DNA of 64,000 nucleotides from JACVRW01 sp034664125 (GTDB taxonomy: Bacteria > Actinomycetota > Thermoleophilia > Solirubrobacterales > Thermoleophilaceae). The notes under the pieces are model-generated. The model was not told the origin of the DNA and did no database searches. It saw only the letters and a list, made by a program, of their open reading frames with translations. The stretch covers positions 1 through 64,000 of the forward strand of contig JAXDIG010000024.1 of assembly GCA_034664125.1 (NCBI GenBank). Direction: 5' to 3'. Each line of letters begins with the position of its first letter. Positions within the stretch are counted from its first letter, which is position 1. Made by a program: the position numbers and the translations under genes. Below, piece after piece: positions 15,245 to 24,124 of this stretch.

Positions 15245-16989
15245 GGGATCTTGGCCGTGATGGTCGTTCCCTTCCCTGGCTGCGAATCGATCTCCAGGCG
15301 GCCCTCGATGACGGCGAGCCTATCGGCCAGCCCGCGCAGGCCGGTGCCCGCGTCCGGGTCGGCGCCGCCGACGCCGTCATCGGCCACCTGCACCACCAGC
15401 CGGCCGTTCTCGCGACCGACGTCCACCGTGGCGTACGACGCGGCCGCGTACTTGGCGACGTTGGTGAGCGCCTCCGCGACCACGTAGTAGGCGGCCAGCT
15501 CTACGGCCTCCGGCAGCCGCTCGCTCGGCACGCGCTGCAGCTCTACCGGCACCGGCGCGCGCCGGGCCAGCGTCTCCAGTGCCGTGTCCAGTCCACGGTC
15601 GCTCAGCACGGCCGGGTGGATGCCGCGCGCCAGCTCGCGCAGCTCCTCCAGCGCCGCGTCCAGCTCGTCGCCGGCGCCGTCCAGCATCGCCTCGGCGCCG
15701 ACCGGGTCGTCGCGCAGGCGCCCGCGTGCGAGCCGCATGTTCAGCGCCATCGACACGAGCCGCTGCTGCGCGCCGTCGTGGAGGTCGCGCTCCAGGCGCC
15801 GGCGCTCCTCCAACCCGATGCTGAGCATCCGCTCGCGCGAGGCGCGCAGCTCCTCGACCTTCGAGCGCAGCTCGGCCTCCAGCCGCTCGTTCTCGAGCGC
15901 CAGCGACGCGGCGGCGCCGATCGCGTCCACGTAGCCGCCCTGCTGGTCGTGCACCAGCGCGTCGTAGACGATCGCCGCCACGCAGTCGCCGTCGCGCTCG
16001 ACCTTCGTCACCGCCCGGCCGGAGCCGGGCGCGGGCAGCGTGACTTCGTGACCGTTCGCGTCCACGAACCGCTCGTCCTCCGACAGCCAGTACACGAGCT
16101 CCAGCGTGGGGTCGCCGAGAGCGCTCGCCAGCGCGTTGCGCAGCTCGCCGCGCTGCGGCGTCTCCCCCAGCCGCGCCATCAGCTCCCCCACCGCGCCGCT
16201 CTGGATCATGCGGGTGCGCGCGAGCGTGCCGAGGAACAGGTACGGCACGAGCGCGAAGGGGATCATCGCCGCGACCCAGATCACGTCCAACGCGTTGGAG
16301 CGAAGGCCGCCGGCCTGCAGCGACACCAGCACGATCAGCAGCAGCAAGACGGCCGCTCCGGCGGAGTAGACGGGCACCAGGAACCGCCGCTGGGCGGGGG
16401 TGGCGCGCCGCCAGCGCTTTGCCAGCACCACCAGCACCGCCGCAACCAGCAGCGCCCCGATGACGTTCAGGATCGTGCCGAGGACCGTGACCAGCGATTC
16501 CTTGCCCTCCAAGAGGATCACGTTGTTCGGGCAGTTGCCGCAATCGAGCTGCTCGGGGTCGGCGAACAGCCACAGCGGGAGCACCCCGACCGTCGTCAGC
16601 AGATAGCTCGCCCCCACGATGCGCCGCTCGGCGATGCTCTGCAGCCGGCCGCTGGGGAAGGCCAGCAGCAGGTGGATCACGACGGCGAAGAACACGGCGC
16701 CGAAGACCTGGCCGATGGTGAACACGAGCGGCAGGTCGGAGAAGCCGCCGGCGGCCACGAGCCAGGCGAAGCCGGTCGCGGCCATCAGCATGCCGACGCG
16801 GTTGTCGGGCCGCCGGCCCCAGGCGTACAGGCCGACGCCGATGAAGCCCCAGCCGGCCAGCAGCGCGCCGGCGGCCCACACGCCGGGGGTGTGCACCACG
16901 TCGCTGCTCAGCATCAGGGCCAGGACGGCCAGCCCGAGCACGACCCCCGCCGCGGCAAGCGCCCAGAGGGCGCTGCGCAGGCTCCTCAT
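15235..16989 (-). CDS. Membrane histidine kinase, NarL/DesK-type
   Basis: A 584-residue sensor. Residues 1-280 hold about seven or eight membrane helices with little outside the membrane except a short loop with two cysteines (LDCGNCPNN), a possible disulfide or metal site. A GAF-like linker, a coiled coil and a HisKA_3 dimerisation helix follow, with the phospho-acceptor at about His404 in RDLHDGAQQRL. The ATPase domain has ALTNVAKYA (N box), DDGVGGADPDAGTGLRGL and GKGTTITAKIP. The ATG at 16989 is seven bases after the upstream receiver gene, so receiver, kinase and regulator form one operon. The signal is unknown. Confidence 0.9.
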   Translation of the reverse strand: MRSLRSALWALAAAGVVLGLAVLALMLSSDVVHTPGVWAAGALLAGWGFIGVGLYAWGRRPDNRVGMLMAATGFAWLVAAGGFSDLPLVFTIGQVFGAVFFAVVIHLLLAFPSGRLQSIAERRIVGASYLLTTVGVLPLWLFADPEQLDCGNCPNNVILLEGKESLVTVLGTILNVIGALLVAAVLVVLAKRWRRATPAQRRFLVPVYSAGAAVLLLLIVLVSLQAGGLRSNALDVIWVAAMIPFALVPYLFLGTLARTRMIQSGAVGELMARLGETPQRGELRNALASALGDPTLELVYWLSEDERFVDANGHEVTLPAPGSGRAVTKVERDGDCVAAIVYDALVHDQQGGYVDAIGAAASLALENERLEAELRSKVEELRASRERMLSIGLEERRRLERDLHDGAQQRLVSMALNMRLARGRLRDDPVGAEAMLDGAGDELDAALEELRELARGIHPAVLSDRGLDTALETLARRAPVPVELQRVPSERLPEAVELAAYYVVAEALTNVAKYAAASYATVDVGRENGRLVVQVADDGVGGADPDAGTGLRGLADRLAVIEGRLEIDSQPGKGTTITAKIPCV

Positions 16990-16996
16990 GCGGCGC

Positions 16997-17347
16997 TCAC
17001 AGGAGCGCCTCCAGCGCGGAACCGGACAGCTCCGACTTGGGGATGAACCCGCGCACCCCATCGCGGCCGGCGAGGAACCCGAGGTCCTCGACGTCGCGGC
17101 TCGAGGTCAGCACGATGGCCGGCGAGCTGCCGTTCTCCGTCAGCCGGGCAGCCACCTCGAAGCCGTTGATGTCGGGCAGCTGCACGTCGAGCAGCACCAC
17201 GTCCGGGTGCAGGCGCGCGACGGCCGCGAGGGCGCTCATGCCGTCCGCCGCCTCGCCGATGACGTCGAAGCCCTCGCACTCGAGCAGCATGCGCGCGCTG
17301 GCCCGAAAGCTCGGGTGGTCGTCGACGATGAGGACGGACGTGGCCAT
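16997..17347 (-). CDS. Single-domain response regulator (receiver only)
   Basis: A 116-residue stand-alone receiver domain: acidic pocket IVDDHPSF, phosphorylation site Asp54 (VVLLDVQLPD), a conserved Thr/Ser (LTSSRD) and Lys104 (FIPKSE). There is no output domain. It is the first gene of the operon with the kinase and the NarL-type regulator. It could act as a phosphate sink, a competitor for the kinase, or a partner acting by protein contact. The ATG at 17347 is the natural start because MATSVLIVDDH is the family N-terminus. Confidence 0.9.
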   Translation of the reverse strand: MATSVLIVDDHPSFRASARMLLECEGFDVIGEAADGMSALAAVARLHPDVVLLDVQLPDINGFEVAARLTENGSSPAIVLTSSRDVEDLGFLAGRDGVRGFIPKSELSGSALEALL

Positions 17348-17381
17348 CTGGCGGAATTGTCGTCGTACATCGCCGTTTCGC

Positions 17382-17392
17382 CAATACGGATA
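17382..17392 (-). promoter_or_regulatory. TATCCGTA element upstream of the receiver-kinase operon
   Basis: On the minus strand the sequence TATCCGTATTG lies about 35 bases before the receiver ATG. A near-identical copy, TATCCGTACTG at 13519-13529, lies the same distance before the ABC ATPase start. It may be a promoter core or a shared regulator site. Confidence 0.3.
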
Positions 17393-17428
17393 GCCACACC
17401 AGGCACAAACGTATGATCCTGCTCGCTC

Positions 17429-18115
17429 ATGGAGAGCTCGACCGAGCCGATCGCCGCGCCCCCCGCGGACCTGCCCCCGGAGCTGCGCGGACCGCCGCCG
17501 CCGCGCCACGGCGGGCTGCTCACGCTGCTGCGCTTCATGCGCCGCAACCGCATGCTCAACGCGAAGTACGGGTTGCTGCTGCTGCGGCTGGGAAGCTGGA
17601 AGCTGCGCCTGCGCGGGCGACTGCGCCTGGACGGCATCGCGTTCATCGGGCCGGGGTGTCGCCTCGAGGTGGGGCCGAACGCCGTGCTGGAGCTCGGCCG
17701 CTGGTCCTGGCTCGGCCACGGCTGCAAGATCCGCTGCCACGAGGGGCGCGTGGCGGTCGGCGCCAGGACCGTGATGGGCCAGGAGTGCACGATCTCCGCC
17801 TACCAGAACGTCTCGATCGGGCGCGAGTGCGTGATCGCCGACCGCGTGATGCTGATCGACTTCGACCACGGCACGGCGGAGGTGGACCGGCCGATCCGCC
17901 TGCAGGGGATCTACAAGCGCGACGTGCAGGTGGGCCACAACGTGTGGATCGGCTACGGCGCCTGCATCCTGCGCGGCGTGAGCATCGGGGACAACGCGAT
18001 CGTCGGGACGAACGCGGTCGTGACCAAGGACGTGCCGGCCAACGCGGTCGTCGGGGGCGTGCCGGCGCGTGTACTTCGTATGCGTGACAGCCCCCATAAG
18101 ATGCGCTTCGAGTGA
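17429..18115 (+). CDS. Hexapeptide-repeat acyltransferase (LbH/NodL type)
   Basis: A 228-residue protein. Residues about 70-210 form a left-handed beta helix of hexapeptide turns (GPGCRLEVGPNAVLELG, IGRECVIADRVMLIDFDH, VGHNVWIGYGACILRGVSIG), ending with the classic cap GTNAVVTKDVPANAVVGGVPARV. The proline-rich N-terminus and a basic helix (about 30-60) are extra and may sit at the membrane. Enzymes of this fold move acetyl or similar groups from CoA to sugars. The active-site His is probably in IDFDHGT. TATGAT at 17412-17417 is a good -10 element. It overlaps the next gene by four bases. Confidence 0.88.
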   Translation: MESSTEPIAAPPADLPPELRGPPPPRHGGLLTLLRFMRRNRMLNAKYGLLLLRLGSWKLRLRGRLRLDGIAFIGPGCRLEVGPNAVLELGRWSWLGHGCKIRCHEGRVAVGARTVMGQECTISAYQNVSIGRECVIADRVMLIDFDHGTAEVDRPIRLQGIYKRDVQVGHNVWIGYGACILRGVSIGDNAIVGTNAVVTKDVPANAVVGGVPARVLRMRDSPHKMRFE

Positions 18116-19473
18116 GCGCGAGAGGATTCGCACGACTGGCCCTTGGGGTGACGGCGCTCACCGTGACCGGCTGCACGCTGAGCCGCCCCGAGGATCCGGT
18201 GGTCCTGAGGGGCGCGCAGGTGCCCGCGCTGGCCGGCGTGGCCGCCGTCGACGTGGTCGCCTTCAGATGGGTCGACGGGTGGGACCAGGTGCCGGTGCAG
18301 GTCGACGAGCGCAAGTCCGTGGACCTGGGCACGGTCTACAACGGGGCCGCGATGGGATTCGCGACCACCGTCTACGCCGACCCCGGCACGTTCACCGGCG
18401 CCGACGCGAACGCCAACGTGGACGGCGACGACGAGGTGGCCTTCATGGCCAAGGACGTCGGGCCGGAGGCGCCCGGCGACGCGAGCGCGCCGGCCGGCAC
18501 GGTCGCCGGCAGCGGCGTGAAGGTCAAGGTGCGCAGCACGCTGAGCGGCGCCACGCGCGACGGTTGGATCTACCTGTTCAAGCGCAGCGGGAACCTCAGC
18601 CCGGGCGCGGGCGAGAGCTACGTGCGCTACGACTTCCAGCTGCTCTCGGGGGCGTACAAGACGACCTACAAGCTCCAGGACGGTCCCAACCCGGAGAACA
18701 CGACGGTCACCACGCCCTACTACGTGGACCACTTCTCGGACCGCTGGCTCAACGACCAGCTGAAGGTGAAGGCCGGCAACGCCTCCGAGGCGGACATCCT
18801 CGACCGCGCGAAGGCCCTGCTGGGGCCGGGCAGCTGCGGCCGCTCGGAGGACACGTTCGACGACGCCGAGGGCGCGTTCATCGCGAACAGGGCCGGGCCG
18901 GTGCGGGCGATCCGCTCCTACATCGGCGCCAACAGCGGGCCGCTCACGCAGCGCGAGCACATCTTCTACGAGCGGCGCGAGGACATCCGCACGTTCCTGC
19001 GGGTGCACGCGATCCCCGGGCCTTGGGACTTCTTCGACTACTCGGCCGCGGCGAGCGGGATGACCTATCGCAACAACCTGAACACCGGCGGCGTGACGAT
19101 CGACGGCAAGCCCGACACGCCGGCGGCCGGCCAGCTCGGGTGGGAGTCCGTGGACGGCCCGCAGGGCGGCCTCTCGATGGCGCACTCGACTGTCACGGAC
19201 ATCGCCGGCTTCACGAGCACCTCGCACTACCTCGACGACAGCACGCCCGGCACGGGCGCGGAGACTCAGTGCACGGGCGACGCCCAGGCGTTCGGCCAGA
19301 GCGGACCCTGGCTCAACTTCAACCTGCCCAACACGGACCCCCGCACGGCCGGCTTCAAATCCCTCACCTCCACGCGCACGATCTACTTCGAGGAGCCCGG
19401 CAAGGCGAACGGCGCGGCGCGCGCCGCGCAGGCCGGCAGCGCCTTCCAGTTCAGCGGGTCGAGCTTCCCGTAG
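18112..19473 (+). CDS. Putative secreted lipoprotein of unknown function
   Basis: A 453-residue protein starting at GTG inside the stop of the acyltransferase. The N-terminus (FARLALGVTALTVTGCTLS) fits a lipoprotein signal with the lipobox VTGC, so the mature protein is probably anchored to the outer face of the membrane. The rest is a large beta-rich domain with aromatic and Asp/Asn/Gly-rich loops. A DADGD-like segment (DANANVDGDDE, about residues 100-110) may bind calcium. I do not recognise the family. Coupling to the acyltransferase suggests a joint role at the cell envelope. Confidence 0.75.
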   Translation: MSARGFARLALGVTALTVTGCTLSRPEDPVVLRGAQVPALAGVAAVDVVAFRWVDGWDQVPVQVDERKSVDLGTVYNGAAMGFATTVYADPGTFTGADANANVDGDDEVAFMAKDVGPEAPGDASAPAGTVAGSGVKVKVRSTLSGATRDGWIYLFKRSGNLSPGAGESYVRYDFQLLSGAYKTTYKLQDGPNPENTTVTTPYYVDHFSDRWLNDQLKVKAGNASEADILDRAKALLGPGSCGRSEDTFDDAEGAFIANRAGPVRAIRSYIGANSGPLTQREHIFYERREDIRTFLRVHAIPGPWDFFDYSAAASGMTYRNNLNTGGVTIDGKPDTPAAGQLGWESVDGPQGGLSMAHSTVTDIAGFTSTSHYLDDSTPGTGAETQCTGDAQAFGQSGPWLNFNLPNTDPRTAGFKSLTSTRTIYFEEPGKANGAARAAQAGSAFQFSGSSFP

Positions 19474-19484
19474 GGGCGCGGGGC

Positions 19485-19817
19485 CTACTCGATCGCGCAG
19501 CCGGCGGCGCGCGCACCCTCCATCGCGATCCACACGACAACGAGGACGGCCTCGATGCCGATCGTCGACAGAGCGAGCGCGGGACGGCGCCACACCGCGA
19601 AAGCGAGAGCGAGCAGCGCCGTCACGCAGACCGCGGCCGTCACGCCTGAGAGAGCGGCCTTGGAGGCCTCGACCCCGCAGTCGAGCAAGGCCTGCCGGTC
19701 CTGGGAGACGGCGAGCGAGCTGTAGATCAGCTGGATGATCGCCCAGCCGATCCCGGCGAACACGCCGACGCCGGCGAGGACGTTCCATCGGCGCCGTCGC
19801 GGCCGTTCTGACCTCAT
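19485..19817 (-). CDS. Small membrane protein, three helices
   Basis: A 110-residue protein with a basic N-terminus (RSERPRRRRW) and three hydrophobic segments: VLAGVGVFAGIGWAIIQLIY, AALSGVTAAVCVTALLALAF and ALSTIGIEAVLVVVWIAM. It ends GCAIE. No motif is recognisable and no function is suggested. It starts eight bases after the MFS transporter stop on the same strand, so it is probably cotranscribed with it. Confidence 0.6.
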   Translation of the reverse strand: MRSERPRRRRWNVLAGVGVFAGIGWAIIQLIYSSLAVSQDRQALLDCGVEASKAALSGVTAAVCVTALLALAFAVWRRPALALSTIGIEAVLVVVWIAMEGARAAGCAIE

Positions 19818-19824
19818 TGCGCGC

Positions 19825-21684
19825 TCAGAGCCCCACGATCCCCCGCAGCACAGCGTCCAGCCGGCGCGGGTCCACCCCGTGCTCGCGTTCGTAGTCGCGC
19901 CGGGACCGGTCGTCGAACAGGGCCAGCACCAGCTCCTCGCGTGAGGAGCCGAAGCCGCAGGCCGCGCGGTCCAGCGCGCGCAGGGCGATGCCCTCCACCA
20001 CGCCCTCGACTCCTCCGACCGAGCGGCGCTGGCGGGCCTTGCAGGGGTCGCCGATCTGGACGGGCCGGGGCTTCAGGCTCGACTCGGCGATCGCGTAGCC
20101 GGCCGGCACCGCCAGAGCCAGCGCCACCGCCACGCCGATCAGCGCGCCCGGCGGCGGGCCGCGCGCCGGGCGCTCGTCCGCGCGCAGCCGCAGCAGGAGC
20201 AGCAGCGCCGCCAGCAGCGCCATCGCACCGGTCACCACGAAGGCCGGGCTGAAGGCGGCGCCCACGGCGGCGAGCACCACGTCGTCCAGATCGGCTCCGA
20301 GCTTGTCGATCTCGTTCCCGAGCTGCTCGGACGTCGAGTTGCCGGCGGCGCCCTGCTCGAGTCCCCGCAGCAGCCCCTCCGTGCGGCCCTCCGTGCCGAG
20401 CAGCCGGTCGAGCCCGCGGGCCGCCTCTTCGAGCGTGCTGCCGTACTGGTCCTCGAGCTGCTCGAGCCGGCGCAGCAGCTTGCCGCCGCCGCCCAGCTGG
20501 CGGTCGAGTCGCTGGAGGCGGCTCAACAGGTCGCGGTCGCCCGTGGTCACGCGGCGGCGCTCGCGCCCGAGCGCCTGGGCGAGCGCGTCCCTCGGGTCGT
20601 CCGTGTCCAGGTTGGCGAACAGCCGCGGGGCCAGCTCGATCTTGTCGGTCGGCGGCAGGGCGGCGTCCAGCACCAGCGCCGTGCCGCGCTCGCGCGCCAG
20701 CTGCACCTGGTCGTCCAGCTCGGCGGCCACGAGCGGCGCCAGCGCCGCGAGCGCGAGCGTGATGCCCCAGTGGCGCAGCGACAGCAGCGCGGCCGACTGG
20801 CCGCGCGTGCGCTCCTGGAGTAGCTCGCCCGCGAGCGCCGGGAACGCCATGCCCATTCCGAAGCCTGCCAGCAGCTGCGGGGCCAGCGTCCACAGCGGCG
20901 AGGCCTCGGGCAGGAACGCGAGCCCGGCGATGCCGCCCGCCACCAGCACGCAGCCCGCCAGCGCCCGCGCGGCCGGCGGGCCGTGCACGAACGAGCCCGC
21001 CACCGCCGCCAGCGGCAGCATCGTCACAGCCGCCGCGGCACCGAGCGGCTCGACGCTCCAGCCGCTCACCAGCAGCAGCACCAGCAGGAACACGACAGCC
21101 GTGAGCGCACCCGACAGGAGCGCCAGCGCCGCCGCGGCGAGCAAGTCGCGCGGCGGCCGCGGCAGCGCCTCTCGCACGGTCGCGATCGGGCTCGCCACCA
21201 GGGCGGGCGCGGCGGCAAGGGCGATCGGCGCCTGCGCGACGAAGATCGCGCGCCAGTCGAACAGCTCCGTGAGCGCGCCGCCGAGCGCCGGGCCGGCGGC
21301 GGTGCCGGCCACGGCGGCGCCCAGCCAGAGCCGGCGCCCCGCACCGCCGCCGTCGAGCGCGTCGAAGGCCGCGGCCAGCAGGGCGGATGCGCCGAGCGCC
21401 TGCAGCGCGCGCATCGCCAGCAGCAGCTCGAGCGAGTCGGAGCTGGCGCAGCCGATCGAGGCCGCGGCGAACAGCAGAGCGCCGGCGACGCCCGTGGCGC
21501 GGCTGTGCAGTGCCGCGGACAGCGGCAGGCAGATGGCCAGGACGGCGGTGTACACGCCGATCACCGCCGCCACGCCCTCGACCGTCGTGCCGAGTTGCAG
21601 CAGGAGCTGCGGCAGCGCCAGCGTCACGACCGCCGCGTCCGCGAGCGCGAGGGCGGCGGCGATCGCGATCAGCGCGCGTCTCAC
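19825..21684 (-). CDS. MFS transporter with coiled-coil insertion and C-terminal domain
   Basis: A 619-residue major facilitator of the DHA2 (14-helix) drug-efflux group. Helices 1-6 include LPQLLLQLGTTVEGVAAVIG and the D-box-like AMRALQALGASALLAA. A long non-hydrophobic section (about residues 330-460, with LSRLQRLDRQLGGGGKLLRR) is predicted to be a coiled coil between the last helices. A tail of about 100 residues with two cysteines (IGDPCKAR, DRAACGF) follows the last helix. The insert and tail are unusual for an exporter. TAGAAA ends 6 bases before the GTG start. Substrate unknown. Confidence 0.82.
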   Translation of the reverse strand: MRRALIAIAAALALADAAVVTLALPQLLLQLGTTVEGVAAVIGVYTAVLAICLPLSAALHSRATGVAGALLFAAASIGCASSDSLELLLAMRALQALGASALLAAAFDALDGGGAGRRLWLGAAVAGTAAGPALGGALTELFDWRAIFVAQAPIALAAAPALVASPIATVREALPRPPRDLLAAAALALLSGALTAVVFLLVLLLVSGWSVEPLGAAAAVTMLPLAAVAGSFVHGPPAARALAGCVLVAGGIAGLAFLPEASPLWTLAPQLLAGFGMGMAFPALAGELLQERTRGQSAALLSLRHWGITLALAALAPLVAAELDDQVQLARERGTALVLDAALPPTDKIELAPRLFANLDTDDPRDALAQALGRERRRVTTGDRDLLSRLQRLDRQLGGGGKLLRRLEQLEDQYGSTLEEAARGLDRLLGTEGRTEGLLRGLEQGAAGNSTSEQLGNEIDKLGADLDDVVLAAVGAAFSPAFVVTGAMALLAALLLLLRLRADERPARGPPPGALIGVAVALALAVPAGYAIAESSLKPRPVQIGDPCKARQRRSVGGVEGVVEGIALRALDRAACGFGSSREELVLALFDDRSRRDYEREHGVDPRRLDAVLRGIVGL

Positions 21685-21690
21685 AGGGTC

Positions 21691-21696
21691 TTTCTA
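21691..21696 (-). promoter_or_regulatory. -10 hexamer TAGAAA, leaderless start
   Basis: On the minus strand TAGAAA ends 6 bases before the GTG at 21684; there is no ribosome site. Confidence 0.4.
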
Positions 21697-21792
21697 GCTG
21701 ACCGCCGGTCCCGGACGGTGGGGATACCCGCACCCGCGCCTGGGGTGGAGGCCGCATTGGAGTGGCCCCGCGGCGAGCGGAGACTCTCAGCC

Positions 21793-24054
21793 ATGAACTC
21801 GCGTCCCAACACCAATCGCACTGACAACCTTGCTGCGCGCGCTGGCCGGTGGAGCGCCCAGCACAGAAAGAAGGCGATCCTCGGCTGGCTCGCCTTCGTG
21901 ATCCTCGCCGTCTTCATCGGCGGCTCGGTCGGGACCAAGACGATCTCCGACGACGACAGCGGGGTCGGCGAGTCGGGCCGCGCCGACAAGGCCGTCTCGG
22001 CTCATTTCCCCGACAAGGACAGCGAGAGCGTCCTCGTCCAGAGCCAGCAGGGGGCGACCAACCGTAGTCCTGAGTTCCGCGAGGTCGTGCAGACGGTCGT
22101 AGCGCGGCTCCAGGGCACCGAGCACGTCCGCAACGTCAAGAGCCCGTACGCCAAGGGCACAGAGGGCACGCTGTCGGCGGACGGCAAGTCCGCCCTGGTG
22201 ACCTTCGAGATCCCGGGCAAGGACGCCCAGGACCGGGTCGACCCCTCCCTGGCGACGGTTTCGAAGCTCGACAAGCAGCAAGCCGGCTTCCGGATCGAGG
22301 AGTTCGGCGACGCGAGCGCGGGCAAGGCGCTCGACCAGGCGTTCGCGGACGACTTCCGCAAGGCGGAGATCACCTCCCTGCCGATCACGCTGATCATCCT
22401 GATCCTTGCTTTTGGCGCGCTGCTGGCGGCCTTCGTGCCCCTGCTGCTCGCCATCACGGCGGTCGCCGCGGCGATCAGCCTGATCGGCCCGATCAGCCAG
22501 ATCTGGCCGGTCGACCAGGCGATCAGCTCGGTCGTGCTGCTGATCGGCCTGGCGGTGGGCGTCGACTACTCGATGTTCTACCTGCGCCGTGAGCGCGAGG
22601 AACGCGCGGCCGGGCGCTCGGAGGAGGCCGCGCTCGAAGCCGCGGCCGCCACATCCGGCCGCGCGGTGCTCGTGTCGGGCATCACCGTGATCGCGGCGAT
22701 GGCCGGCATGTACTTCGGCGGCGCCGCGACGTTCGTCTCGTTCGCGACGGGCACGATCCTCGTGGTCGCGATCGCGGTGATCGGCTCGCTGACGGTGCTT
22801 CCGGCCGTGCTGTCCAAGCTCGGCGACCGGGTCAACAAGGGCCGCGTGCCCTTCCTCAAGCCCGAGAAGCGCACGGGCGAGCCGCGCGCCTGGTCGTGGG
22901 TGCTCGACCGCGTGCTCAAGCGCCCGCTGATTTCGGCGATCGCCGCCGTCAGCGTGCTGGTGGTGCTCGCCATCCCCGTGTTGCACATCCACACGGCGGA
23001 CTCGGGAGTGGACGGGCTGCCGCGAACGATCGACGTCATGCAGACGTACGACCGGATGCAGGCCGCCTTCCCGGGTGAGCAGTTCTCGGCCGACGTCGTG
23101 CTCCAGGGCGAAAACCTCGACAGGGGGCAGATCCAGGCGGCGGCGCAGGAGCTGCGTCAGATCGCGCGCGACTCGGATCAGTTCAACGAGCCGATCACGA
23201 TCGACGCGAGCCCGGATCGCAAGGTCGCCGTCATCGAGGTGCCGCTGGCCGGTTCCGGCACGGACAGCACCTCGTTGGACGCGCTGCAGACGCTGCGCGA
23301 CGACGTCGTGCCGCAGGTGTTCCCGAGTGTCGCCGGAGGCGAGCTCGTCGGAGTGTCCGGCTTCACCGCCGGGTCGCAGGACTTCAACGAGCTGATGGCG
23401 TCACGCATCTGGCTGGTGTTCGCCTTCGTGTTCTCGGTGGCGTTCCTGCTGCTGCTGGTCACGTTCCGCTCGATCGTCATCCCGATCAAGGCGATCCTGC
23501 TGAACGTCCTGTCGGTGGGGGCGGCGATGGGAATCGTGACCTACGTGTTCCAGGACGGCCACTTCGAGGGCCTCCTGAACTTCGACTCCACCGGGGCCGT
23601 CTCGTCCTGGTTCCCGCTGATGCTGTTCGTGATCCTGTTCGGCCTCTCGATGGACTACCACGTGTTCATCCTGAGCCGGATCAAGGAGGCGGTGGACCGC
23701 GGCGAGTCGACCGACGACGCGGTGAGCCACGGCATCAAGTCGACCGCCGGCGTGGTGACCGCGGCGGCGATCGTGATGGTCGGGGTGTTCGGGATCTTCG
23801 CGACGCTCCAGTTCATCGACATGAAGCAGTTCGGCGTGGGCCTGGCGACGGCGGTCCTGATCGACGCCACGCTCGTGCGCGGCGTGCTGCTGCCGGCGAC
23901 GATGAAGCTGCTCGGCAAGTGGAACTGGTACCTGCCGAAGTGGCTCGAATGGATGCCCAAGGGGCCCGCGCTCGAGGGCTCGCCGGAGCCGCACGAGCCG
24001 GAGGCGCGTGAGCGCCTGCCCGTGCGGCCAGACCCGAGGCCGGCCGAGGCGTAG
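21793..24054 (+). CDS. MMPL-family RND transporter
   Basis: A 753-residue proton-driven exporter of the MMPL group. Helix 1 is KAILGWLAFVILAVFIGGSV, followed by an extracytoplasmic domain, then a helix bundle. In it, GLAVGVDYSMFYLRREREE carries the Asp-Tyr pair used for proton coupling in MmpL3-like proteins. The second half repeats the plan, with FGLSMDYHVFILSRIKEA as the matching Asp-Tyr helix. Related proteins move lipids or drugs to the cell surface. The ATG at 21793 starts the family-like sequence; a GGAG lies 10 bases upstream. No lipid-synthesis genes are adjacent. Confidence 0.93.
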   Translation: MNSRPNTNRTDNLAARAGRWSAQHRKKAILGWLAFVILAVFIGGSVGTKTISDDDSGVGESGRADKAVSAHFPDKDSESVLVQSQQGATNRSPEFREVVQTVVARLQGTEHVRNVKSPYAKGTEGTLSADGKSALVTFEIPGKDAQDRVDPSLATVSKLDKQQAGFRIEEFGDASAGKALDQAFADDFRKAEITSLPITLIILILAFGALLAAFVPLLLAITAVAAAISLIGPISQIWPVDQAISSVVLLIGLAVGVDYSMFYLRREREERAAGRSEEAALEAAAATSGRAVLVSGITVIAAMAGMYFGGAATFVSFATGTILVVAIAVIGSLTVLPAVLSKLGDRVNKGRVPFLKPEKRTGEPRAWSWVLDRVLKRPLISAIAAVSVLVVLAIPVLHIHTADSGVDGLPRTIDVMQTYDRMQAAFPGEQFSADVVLQGENLDRGQIQAAAQELRQIARDSDQFNEPITIDASPDRKVAVIEVPLAGSGTDSTSLDALQTLRDDVVPQVFPSVAGGELVGVSGFTAGSQDFNELMASRIWLVFAFVFSVAFLLLLVTFRSIVIPIKAILLNVLSVGAAMGIVTYVFQDGHFEGLLNFDSTGAVSSWFPLMLFVILFGLSMDYHVFILSRIKEAVDRGESTDDAVSHGIKSTAGVVTAAAIVMVGVFGIFATLQFIDMKQFGVGLATAVLIDATLVRGVLLPATMKLLGKWNWYLPKWLEWMPKGPALEGSPEPHEPEARERLPVRPDPRPAEA

Positions 24055-24079
24055 GCCTCAATCACATCCGCGGCAGATC

Positions 24080-24105
24080 GGAGCCCGCCGTTTGTGGCGG
24101 GCTCC
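24080..24105. terminator. Perfect hairpin between convergent genes
   Basis: GGAGCCCGCC and GGCGGGCTCC form a perfect 10-bp stem with a 6-base loop. It lies 26 bases after the MMPL stop and 20 bases from the convergent GDPD stop, so it can serve both. There is no T-run. Confidence 0.75.
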
Positions 24106-24124
24106 GGTCGTTGTCGGGGAGCAG

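Noticed and set aside
18372..18554. Minus-strand 60-codon frame inside the lipoprotein gene
   Set aside because: It is fully embedded, has no promoter or ribosome site and no known similarity.
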